The translations under genes and the position numbers were made by a program. The notes under the pieces were generated by a model, which was not told the origin of the DNA, did not search any database, and was given only the letters and a program-made list of their open reading frames with translations. 13,992 bases of DNA, taken from NCBI GenBank assembly GCA_031976395.1, contig DALYLJ010000083.1:1-13992 (forward strand). The letters are read 5' to 3'. Positions 6,549 through 13,762 of this stretch are shown in pieces. Origin of the DNA: UBA11164 sp002420085 (GTDB taxonomy: Bacteria; Pseudomonadota; Gammaproteobacteria; Xanthomonadales; Xanthomonadaceae). Within the stretch, counting starts at the first letter, position 1. Each line of letters begins with the position of its first letter.

Positions 6549-8999
6549 TCAGAACCGATAGGTCAACGATGCCTCGAAGCTGCGACCTTCCAGGGGACGA
6601 CCCAGGAACACATTGTCGGTGACACCACCGCCGATGACGCGGGCATTGCCCTCGGTCAGGGCCAGTTCGTCGGTCACGTTGATGCCCTGCACACGAACCT
6701 CCCAGTGGGTGCCGACATAGGCCACGGCACCGAAGTCGAGGGTGTCGTAGGACGGCAGTTCCTGCTGGTTCTCGATGTCGGAGAAACGATCGCCGACATG
6801 GGTCCAGGTCAGGAACAGACGGAAGTCGGCGAGCCGGGTCGGGATGAGGTAGCTCGGGGTCAGCCGGAACTGCGCCTGCGGCTGACGCCGGACCTGATTG
6901 CCACTGTTGTCGCCGAAATCGCGGTACTCGGCATCGACCCAGTTGCCGGTCAGGCTGATATCGAAGTTCTCGAACGGCCGCAACTGACCCTCGAACTCCA
7001 GACCGTAGGCGCGAGCGCCGCCGATTCGGGTGATGTTCTGACCGTCGGCGAACAACTGGAACTGGAGACCATCGAACTCGTTGTAGAAGCCGGTCAGGAA
7101 CAGGCTGTACAACGGGGTGGCGGTCTTCAGACCGAGCTCGTACTGATCGACGTCCTGGGTGTTGTCCTGGCCGTCACGCAGGTTGTCGAACTGCGGGAAG
7201 AAATAGCCGGAATTGATCCGTGCGAATACGCTGGTGTTCTCGGCCAGTTTGTAGTTCAGGCCAGCGGTCCAGGAGTAGTCGGTGTCCTCGAAGTCGATGA
7301 CCCGGAAGCTGCCGTTCGGCACCGAGGCATTGTTGTTGTGCAGGGTCAGCGGATTGCCATCGAGATCGAGGTTGCCGACGTTCTCGACCATGCCGTCCAC
7401 GGTCTGCCGCTCGACCCGCAGGCCGAGGTCGAGCCGCCAGCGCTCGTCGATTTCCCACTCGTCGGCGATGAAGCCGGCGATGTTGTCGCCGTCGTAGTCG
7501 GCGTTGAGCGAGAAGAACGAGGCGCCGTTGAAACCATCACGGGTCACCCGCACGCCGTTGTCGAGTTCGACGTCGATCCGACGGGCATTCGGCTCGGCGG
7601 TCAGCAGCATGCTGTTGCCGAGGAACCAGCGGTCCTTCGAGGAGTAGTCGGCATAGTAGGCGCCGATGGTCAGGGTGTTGCCGGTGAACAGTTCGCGTGA
7701 GAGACGCAGTTCGTTGGTGAACGATTCCAGTTCCTTGTCGACCACCCAGAAGCCAGCGGCGATCACCTGCTGGCTGCCGGCGACCGCGCCGCCACCATTG
7801 ACGAATCGGGCGCTGCCCGCGGTCGCTGGTCCACCGGCCGCCGCCAGCACGGCGGCATCGGCATTGACCGCTGCGATGGTGCCGGCGATGAAGCTGTCGA
7901 GGCTCTGCGGGTTCGGCCCGGTGAACAGGCCATTGGTCGGGGCATCACCGTTGAGGTAGTGCGTGCGGTTGCTCAGGGTCCAGCCGCCGAATTCGAGATC
8001 GAGCGTGCCGCCGACGCTGTCGAGGTCGATGCCGCGACCATCGGCCAGATCACGCGAGATCGTGCCCGGCGTAGTGCCCGGCGAGACTTCGATATCGACG
8101 AACCGGAAGTCTCGACCGAGCAGGGTGTCGGTGGTCGGATCGAAGCCGGGGAAGCCCGAGATGTCGCGTCCGTCGTTGTTGGAGATCAACGGAATGGCGG
8201 TGAAGAAGGCATTCTTGTCCTCGACATGGCGGCCGTAGAGGGTGAACTCGCCATTGTCGAAGACGTGACGCAGGGTGCCGCTGATCTGGCCGCCCTTGTT
8301 GGCGGTGAACTCGGTGTCGCGAACGCCATCGTCCTCGCGGTAGAAGCCGCCGATGCTGAAGAAGGTGTTGTCGGAAATCGGGCCACTGACGAAGCCATCG
8401 AAGCGATACAGCCCCTCGCTGCCGACCGTGCCACGCGCGACGCCCTCGAACACCTCGCTGCCGCGCTTCTGGATGATGTTGACGGTGGCACCCGGCTGAC
8501 CGTTGGAGAACACCGGGCTCGGGCCGCCGCGCAGCACTTCCACCCGTTCGATGGTTTCGTCGATCCGGAACAGGGTCGAGTTCTCCAGGAATGACAGGGT
8601 CGGCGGCGGGAAGATCGGTGAGCCATCGATCTGGAAGGTCACGAACGGCGCGTCTGAACCACCGGGGAAGCCACGCACGTCGATGTTGGCACCGGACACG
8701 CCACCGCTGGGCTCGACCCAGACGCCGGGTACGATCTTCAACAGGTCGGCGGTGCTGCGCGGTGCCGCGTCGTCGATGTCCTCGGGCGTCGCGGTGGTGA
8801 TCGAGAAGCTGGCATCGCGCTTGCTCAGGCCGCTGGAGCGCGCCGCGCCGCTGACGACCACGCTATCGAGCACCTTGGCGTAGTCATCGCCCTCAGCCGA
8901 TCCGCTCGTGCTGCCCTGTTGGGCCAGTGCCGCAGCCGGTATCAACGCTGCCGCGATCGCCGCGCTCAGCGCCAGTTTCTTGCTATCGATATTGCCCAT
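6549..8999 (-). CDS. TonB-dependent outer-membrane receptor, probable sugar uptake
   Basis: This 816-residue receptor actively moves substrate across the outer membrane using TonB energy. It has a signal peptide (probable cleavage after AALA, residue 26), a TonB-box-like LDSVVVSG at residues 44-51, and a plug domain to about residue 175. Conserved plug elements are ADLLKIVPGVWVE, NIDVRGFPGG, IERVEVLRGG and NGQPGATVNIIQKRG. A long beta-barrel follows, ending in SFEASLTYRF with the C-terminal Phe needed for outer-membrane assembly. The ATG at 8999 is chosen because GGAGGGG (9007-9013) precedes it at a good distance and the signal peptide begins there; the ORF extends 13 residues upstream without such support. 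It lies 60 bp after the GH65 fusion gene and is probably co-transcribed with it. No SusD-like partner is present. The ligand is inferred from neighbours to be an alpha-linked glucose di- or oligosaccharide. Confidence 0.95.
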   Translation of the reverse strand: MGNIDSKKLALSAAIAAALIPAAALAQQGSTSGSAEGDDYAKVLDSVVVSGAARSSGLSKRDASFSITTATPEDIDDAAPRSTADLLKIVPGVWVEPSGGVSGANIDVRGFPGGSDAPFVTFQIDGSPIFPPPTLSFLENSTLFRIDETIERVEVLRGGPSPVFSNGQPGATVNIIQKRGSEVFEGVARGTVGSEGLYRFDGFVSGPISDNTFFSIGGFYREDDGVRDTEFTANKGGQISGTLRHVFDNGEFTLYGRHVEDKNAFFTAIPLISNNDGRDISGFPGFDPTTDTLLGRDFRFVDIEVSPGTTPGTISRDLADGRGIDLDSVGGTLDLEFGGWTLSNRTHYLNGDAPTNGLFTGPNPQSLDSFIAGTIAAVNADAAVLAAAGGPATAGSARFVNGGGAVAGSQQVIAAGFWVVDKELESFTNELRLSRELFTGNTLTIGAYYADYSSKDRWFLGNSMLLTAEPNARRIDVELDNGVRVTRDGFNGASFFSLNADYDGDNIAGFIADEWEIDERWRLDLGLRVERQTVDGMVENVGNLDLDGNPLTLHNNNASVPNGSFRVIDFEDTDYSWTAGLNYKLAENTSVFARINSGYFFPQFDNLRDGQDNTQDVDQYELGLKTATPLYSLFLTGFYNEFDGLQFQLFADGQNITRIGGARAYGLEFEGQLRPFENFDISLTGNWVDAEYRDFGDNSGNQVRRQPQAQFRLTPSYLIPTRLADFRLFLTWTHVGDRFSDIENQQELPSYDTLDFGAVAYVGTHWEVRVQGINVTDELALTEGNARVIGGGVTDNVFLGRPLEGRSFEASLTYRF

Positions 9000-9006
9000 G
9001 ATGAAT

Positions 9007-9013
9007 CCCCTCC
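9007..9013 (-). promoter_or_regulatory. Strong ribosome binding site of the TonB receptor gene
   Basis: GGAGGGG on the minus strand ends 7 nt before the ATG at 8999. It is the strongest site of the sugar locus and decides the receptor start. It suggests high translation of the receptor relative to the neighbouring genes, whose sites are weak. Confidence 0.75.
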
Positions 9014-9059
9014 GCGTTGTGGTGTGGCAATCGGTCATGCGGATCCGCTCCGCTTCGTG

Positions 9060-12000
9060 TCAGGCGCTGTTGCGCTCGTTGGCGGTCGCGCTGAAACGCG
9101 CCGCGTCATCGCTCGACGTGGCCCGCCGCAGCGGAACCGTGTCGATGCGAAATTGGGACAGGCCGGCCAGCACGGCGTCGGCGCCCGGCAGGTCGCGACG
9201 ATCGCCGATGCCAAGCGCGGTCATGCCGGCGGCCTTGATGGCGGCGATGCCGGCGGCGGCATCCTCGACGCCCAGGCAGGCATGCGGCGCGACCCCGAGG
9301 CCGCGTGCCGCCGCCAGGAAGATCGCCGGGTCGGGTTTGCCGGCCTCGATCCGGGCCGGGTCGGCGATGTAGTCGAACCGATCGGCAATGCCGAGCCGTT
9401 CGAGCACGGCCGGCGCGTTGCGGCTGGCCGAGGCCAGACCGATCCGGATGCCGGCTGCGCGCAGGGCGGTCAGGCACTCAGCCGCACCGGGCAGCAGATC
9501 GCCGGGACCGAGACTGTCGATCAACGCGCGGTAATGGCGGTTCTTGCGCTCGGCCAGGGCCAGTCGTTCGGACTCGGACACACGGCGACCCGCACTGTCC
9601 AGCAACAGATCGAGCGAGCGCATGCGATCGACCCCCTTGAGGCGATGATTGCCGCGTCGATCGAAGGCGATGTCCAGATCGTCGGCCAATTGCTTCCAGG
9701 CGCGGTAATGCAGTTCGGCCGTGTCGGTCAGCACGCCGTCGAGATCGAAGATCACCGCCTCGAACGGCTGCGCCGACGCCAGCAACGGCCAGGCGCCGGC
9801 ACTGGCCAGAGGCCGCTCGATCGCGGCATCGCTCGCCAGTCGAAGCGGCTGGCCGCGATCGAACACGGTCAGCGGCCCACCGTCGAGCAATCGGTACTCG
9901 ACCCGAGCCGGCGATACCACAATCTCCAGCCGCCGCCCCTGCCAATGCAGGCGGGTGCGATAGCCGCGCCACCGGGCCGGCAGGCTGGGCGCGAAGTGCG
10001 GACCGGCCGGATCGATCCGCAGACCGAGAAAGCCGAACAGCAGGCATTGCCAGCTTCCAGCCATGGCCGCCATGTGGGCACCGTGGTCGCTGTTGCCATG
10101 GCGATCGTCGAGATCGACTGCGACGGTTTCCTCGAACAGGGTCAGGGCAGCCTCACCATCGCCGAGTTCGGCCGCCAGGATCGAGAACGGCGCTGCCGAC
10201 AGGGTCGAGTCGTGGACGGTGACCCTGCTGTAGTAGTCGAAGCAGCGGCGTTTGACCGCCGGGTCGATGTCGGCACCATCCATCACCAGAGCCAGCACGA
10301 CATCGGCCTGCTTGCAGACCTGATGGCGATACAGGGTCAGCGGGTGGTAGTGCAGCAACAGTGGATAGTGCTCGGCTGGGGTGTTGGCGAAATCCCACAG
10401 CGGCTTGCCCAGAAAGCCATCATCCTGCGGGTGGATGCCGAGCACGGGATCGTAGGGCAGATACATGGCCGTAGCCGCGACCCGCCAGCGCTCGACCTCA
10501 TCGCTGTCGAGTTCGAGCACCGCCGCCAGCCGCGCCTGATCGGCCGGGCATTCGCGGCCGAGACGCTGCCAGGTGGCGACTGCGTGCAACAGATGCGCGC
10601 GCGCCATGCGATTGGTGTAGAAATTATTGTCCACCAGGGCCGAATACTCGTCCGGTCCGGTGACCTCGCAGATGCAAAACGCGCCATCCCGGCGGGCATC
10701 GAAGTGACCGACCTCCAGCCACAGGCGAGCGGTCTCGAACAACACCTCGGCGCCGGTCTCGGCGATGAATCGGAAATCGCCGCTGGCCTGCTCGTAGACC
10801 CGCAAGGCATGGGCGATCGCGGCATTGATGTGGTACTGCGCCGAACCACTCGGATAGTAGGCCGAGCATTCATCCCCCGAGATGGTGCGCCAGGCGAACA
10901 GGGCACCGCGCGGATGGTTCATCTCGCGGGCATGGCGGCGGGCGGCATCCAGGGTGTGCCGACGGTATTGCAACATGCCGCGCGCCAGCTCCGGCGCGGT
11001 CAGTGCCAGCACCGGCAGCATGTAGGCTTCGGTGTCCCAGAAATAATGACCTTCGTAGCCATCGCCGGTCAGTCCTTTGGCGGCGGTGCTGGTGAGGCCG
11101 CCGCGTCCGGTCGATTGCCACAGGTGGAACAGATTGAAGCGCAGCGCCCGCTCGGCGGCGGGATCGCCTTCGATCGCGCAATCGGCGCCACACCAGAATG
11201 CGGCCAGCGCGCGCTGCTGGTCAGCGACCAGCCGCTCGAAGCCCCGTTCTCCGGCCTGATCGAGTTGCGAGCGAGCGGCGGCCCGCAGCGTGGCATCATC
11301 GGCGGATCCATCCGCGCTGGCCGACGCGCTCCAGGCGTAACCGACCAGAACGTCGAGCACGATCTCCTGGCCATCGGCCAGCAGACACTCGACCCGACGG
11401 CCGGTCGCGACCTGCGGGTCGGCCGACCTGGCCACGGTGACAGCGGCGCGGTCCTGATCGACCACTCGAAGGCGTTGCACGCAAGCCACCCGGAACGCCC
11501 GATCCGGGGTTTCCTGGACCAGCCAGGCATCACCGCCGTCGAGACCACAGCCTCGGGTCTGCATGCCGATGCCCTGGCCGATGCCGATCCGTGGATCATC
11601 GCCTTGGGCCGGCGCCGCACGATCGGCCAGCAGGGCCAGCGACAGGGCAAGCTGCGCCTGCCCCTGTTCGACCCGCAGCCGCCAGCGCAGGGCCAGCAGT
11701 CCCGGTATCTCGGATGAGACCAGCCGCTCGCTCCGCAGGGAAACGCGAACACCATCGCTCAGGCGCCAGTCGGTGCGTCGCGTCAGCACTCCGCGACGCA
11801 GATCCAGTTCGCGTCGAAAGTGCCGGCAGGCATCGTCACCGGGGCGCAACACCCTGCCCTCTGCCGCCAGCGTGAACACGCTGCCGTCGGCGACCGGCAG
11901 CCGGGTGTCGGTGGCCGCCGCGAATCCGGGGAAGCGCTCGTGGTAATGAATCGGTGAGCGTTGATAGACCGGCGCCAGGAAGCAGCCGCCACTGCCACCC

Positions 12001-12290
12001 GCCTCCTCGCAGCCACCACGCACCCCGAGATGGCCATTGGCCAGGGCAAACAGGGTGCCGTAGTGGCCTTCCCGGTCAGCTTGATATCCAATCTGGCGAA
12101 GCCGCCAGGCCCGCTCGGAATGATCCGACCCGTCGTCCCGTTCAAGCCCGTCGGCGCGTTCGAGCCCTTCGACCGATGCGCAGCCATCGTCCAGGTCACC
12201 GGCTGCGGCTGGCTGCGGATGGCATTCGGCAGCATTGCGCTCGGCCGGCCTGGGCTCGATTGGATCGTGGATGTTGCGGCTTACCGGCAT
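9060..12290 (-). CDS. Bifunctional GH65 glucoside phosphorylase / beta-phosphoglucomutase
   Basis: This is a 1076-residue cytoplasmic fusion. Residues about 60-840 are a GH65 phosphorylase, which cleaves an alpha-glucosyl disaccharide with inversion to sugar plus beta-glucose 1-phosphate. Visible are LFALANGHLGVRG at the N-terminus, GHYFWDTEAYMLP around W418, the general acid E548 in TGPDEY, KQADVVL from K660, HDSTLS from H693, and SDHGAH near 736-739 in the phosphate-site region. Residues from about 843 are a HAD beta-PGM, which makes glucose 6-phosphate. It has nucleophile D849 and acid/base D851 (DLDGVLTDTAELH), LKGVDRMRSL, SASRN (R957), GKPDP (K985) and VEDAAAGI (E1009, D1010). Spacing from the nucleophile is within one residue of that in Lactococcus beta-PGM. 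The first 58 residues are an acidic low-complexity extension without recognised fold. The ATG lacks a clear Shine-Dalgarno but lies about 22 nt after the predicted transcript start. Maltose, kojibiose, nigerose or trehalose are all possible substrates. Confidence 0.93.
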   Translation of the reverse strand: MPVSRNIHDPIEPRPAERNAAECHPQPAAAGDLDDGCASVEGLERADGLERDDGSDHSERAWRLRQIGYQADREGHYGTLFALANGHLGVRGGCEEAGGSGGCFLAPVYQRSPIHYHERFPGFAAATDTRLPVADGSVFTLAAEGRVLRPGDDACRHFRRELDLRRGVLTRRTDWRLSDGVRVSLRSERLVSSEIPGLLALRWRLRVEQGQAQLALSLALLADRAAPAQGDDPRIGIGQGIGMQTRGCGLDGGDAWLVQETPDRAFRVACVQRLRVVDQDRAAVTVARSADPQVATGRRVECLLADGQEIVLDVLVGYAWSASASADGSADDATLRAAARSQLDQAGERGFERLVADQQRALAAFWCGADCAIEGDPAAERALRFNLFHLWQSTGRGGLTSTAAKGLTGDGYEGHYFWDTEAYMLPVLALTAPELARGMLQYRRHTLDAARRHAREMNHPRGALFAWRTISGDECSAYYPSGSAQYHINAAIAHALRVYEQASGDFRFIAETGAEVLFETARLWLEVGHFDARRDGAFCICEVTGPDEYSALVDNNFYTNRMARAHLLHAVATWQRLGRECPADQARLAAVLELDSDEVERWRVAATAMYLPYDPVLGIHPQDDGFLGKPLWDFANTPAEHYPLLLHYHPLTLYRHQVCKQADVVLALVMDGADIDPAVKRRCFDYYSRVTVHDSTLSAAPFSILAAELGDGEAALTLFEETVAVDLDDRHGNSDHGAHMAAMAGSWQCLLFGFLGLRIDPAGPHFAPSLPARWRGYRTRLHWQGRRLEIVVSPARVEYRLLDGGPLTVFDRGQPLRLASDAAIERPLASAGAWPLLASAQPFEAVIFDLDGVLTDTAELHYRAWKQLADDLDIAFDRRGNHRLKGVDRMRSLDLLLDSAGRRVSESERLALAERKNRHYRALIDSLGPGDLLPGAAECLTALRAAGIRIGLASASRNAPAVLERLGIADRFDYIADPARIEAGKPDPAIFLAAARGLGVAPHACLGVEDAAAGIAAIKAAGMTALGIGDRRDLPGADAVLAGLSQFRIDTVPLRRATSSDDAARFSATANERNSA

Positions 12291-12319
12291 GACAGGGGCT
12301 GGATTGCGGGATGCGCGCC

Positions 12320-12349
12320 ACCCTACGAAGCGAATGATATCGATGTCAA
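12320..12349 (-). promoter_or_regulatory. Sigma70-type promoter of the GH65 fusion / TonB receptor operon
   Basis: On the minus strand a perfect -35 TTGACA (12344-12349) is followed after 18 bp by TAGGGT (12320-12325) as a weak -10. The transcript would start near 12313, about 22 nt before the ATG at 12290. The imperfect -10 and long spacer are compatible with a regulated promoter. Confidence 0.6.
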
Positions 12350-12362
12350 GGTATCGATATCA
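12335..12362. promoter_or_regulatory. Probable LacI-family operator overlapping the -35 box
   Basis: TGATATCGAT (12335-12344) and ATCGATATCA (12353-12362) form a perfect 10-bp inverted repeat around an 8-bp spacer. Each arm also centres an imperfect CG-centred palindrome (TGATATCGATGTCA and its mate), the usual symmetry of LacI-family sites; the two CG centres are 14 bp apart. The -35 hexamer TTGACA lies in the spacer, so bound repressor would block RNA polymerase. The likely ligand is the LacI-type regulator encoded just upstream. Confidence 0.7.
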
Positions 12363-12581
12363 CTGCCGCTTGCCGGTGCCCGCCCGACGCCGGAGGCACA
12401 CCGTTACGGCGCAGCACCTGGCAACGACCAAGGCCGTAGATCGATTGAATATCAATGACTTATCGAAGCCGCAAGGCAGCATCCGGGCATCGGAGCAGGC
12501 AACCGGCTCGGTCACGCAACGGGCGTTCGGCCGATCGGATGCTGCGCCGCATCAGCGATCTGCGCGGGTCTCGCGGGCGGC

Positions 12582-13625
12582 TCAGGTGCCGCGCACCACC
12601 AGCCGGGTCGGCAGAATCTCGGAATGCTCCGGCTCGCCGGCGATCAATCGGAGCAGCTTGCGCGCCAGCAAGGTGCCGGCCAGATACAGATCCTGATGGA
12701 TGGAACTGAGTGGCGGTACCAATCCGGCCCCGACCGCCGTGTCGTCGTAGCCGATCACCGCAACCTGCGCCGGCACGCCGAGACCATGCGCCTGCAGCGC
12801 GCGAATGGCCCCCATCGCCAACAGATCACTGCACGCAAATACCGCATCTGGCACGCGCTCACCCGCATCCAGTGCCGTCCGCATTGCCCGCTCGCCCGCC
12901 GGTGCGGTGAAATCATCGGCCTCCAGCACGGACGGCTGCACGCCCGCCGAGCGCAACGTCTCGGCAAAACCAGCAAGTCGCTCGCTGTTCTCGGCATGAT
13001 CGAGGCTGCCGATGAACACCGGCCGTCGCCGGCCGAGGGCGAGGAAGTGCTCGGCGGCACTGGCACCCCCCTGGCGGTTATCGCTGCCGACCACCACGTG
13101 TTCGCGGCTGGCGCTCTGGGCACCCCAGACCACCATCGGCAACTGCCAGCGTTCGACCGAACGCACGGCGTCCTCATGGGCACCCTGACCGAGCAGGATC
13201 ACCCCATCGGCGGCCTGGGTGGCCGGGGTGATGGCGTCATGACGGGCGCTCAACAACACGCTGTAACCGGAGCCGGTAAGTTCCTGGGTGATGCCGCCCA
13301 ACAGATCCAACGGATACGGCCCGGACATCGGCCGCTCGGCCGAGGGCGGCATCTCGACGATCACGGCGATGGTGTGGCTGCGACGCAGACGCAGATTGCG
13401 AGCCGAGACGTTCAGGGCGTAGCCGTGCTGACGAGCGATCGCCTGAACCCGCGCCTTGGTGGCGTCGTTGACCAGGGGGCTGTCGGCCAACGCGCGGGAA
13501 ACAGTGATCTTGGAGACCCCCGCCAGCCGTGCCAGATCGGCCATGGTCGGCCGTTGCTTGCCGGGGTGTGGTGTCGTGTGAACAAGCGCCGGAGCGGCAC
13601 CCGGGGTGGGTTTTTCAGACTGCAC
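12582..13625 (-). CDS. LacI-family transcriptional regulator of the sugar locus
   Basis: This 347-residue regulator has an N-terminal helix-turn-helix (PTMADLARLAGVSKITVSRAL, about residues 26-46). The hinge helix with the family pattern NVSARNLRLRRS follows, then a periplasmic-binding-protein-like effector domain (TIAVIVEMP to the C-terminus). That domain contains the usual GVILLGQG, DNRQGGASAAEHF, RRPVFIGS, PDAVFACSDLLAMGAI and VIGYDDTA elements. The GTG at 13625 is chosen because it is the only start codon between the predicted -10 (13656-13661) and the HTH that keeps the full first helix, and it has GGG 6 nt upstream. The ATG at 13544 would cut just inside the HTH. A start farther upstream would run through the promoter. 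It precedes the GH65 operon by 291 bp in the same direction, and probably represses it until a sugar from the pathway binds. The effector is unknown. Confidence 0.93.
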   Translation of the reverse strand: MQSEKPTPGAAPALVHTTPHPGKQRPTMADLARLAGVSKITVSRALADSPLVNDATKARVQAIARQHGYALNVSARNLRLRRSHTIAVIVEMPPSAERPMSGPYPLDLLGGITQELTGSGYSVLLSARHDAITPATQAADGVILLGQGAHEDAVRSVERWQLPMVVWGAQSASREHVVVGSDNRQGGASAAEHFLALGRRRPVFIGSLDHAENSERLAGFAETLRSAGVQPSVLEADDFTAPAGERAMRTALDAGERVPDAVFACSDLLAMGAIRALQAHGLGVPAQVAVIGYDDTAVGAGLVPPLSSIHQDLYLAGTLLARKLLRLIAGEPEHSEILPTRLVVRGT

Positions 13626-13655
13626 GCAAGACCCATTGCCAACCGTAAGCGATTC

Positions 13656-13661
13656 AGTATA
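13656..13661 (-). promoter_or_regulatory. -10 element of the LacI-family regulator gene
   Basis: The hexamer TATACT (5 of 6 to consensus) on the minus strand lies 30 bp before the GTG at 13625, giving a leader of about 24 nt. I find no good -35 at 16-18 bp (GACGGT at 17 bp is poor), so the promoter may be weak. No copy of the TGATATCGAT operator arm is seen here, so autoregulation is not evident. Confidence 0.5.
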
Positions 13662-13762
13662 CGTCGCCGACCGCCACCACCGTCGAAGCCGCGCCGACCG
13701 GATCGAAGTCAGCGAGCGTCGCCTCGGATGGCAGCAGCCACACAGCCCACTTCGATCGCCGA

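Noticed and set aside
9039..9048. GCGGATCCGC palindrome between the GH65 fusion and the receptor gene
   Set aside because: Perfect, but only 10 bp, with no T-run after it and no resemblance to the TGATATCGAT operator arm. Chance is likely in this GC-rich DNA.
8919..11717. A 932-residue plus-strand open frame opposite the GH65 fusion
   Set aside because: It has no domain pattern, and its composition (Arg, Gln, Gly, His) is that of an antisense shadow. The minus-strand gene carries complete catalytic motifs for two enzymes.
12538..12553. Possible terminator hairpin (GATGC...GCATC) after the LacI-family gene
   Set aside because: Only a 5-bp stem with a mismatch and no T-tract, so it is not a convincing intrinsic terminator.
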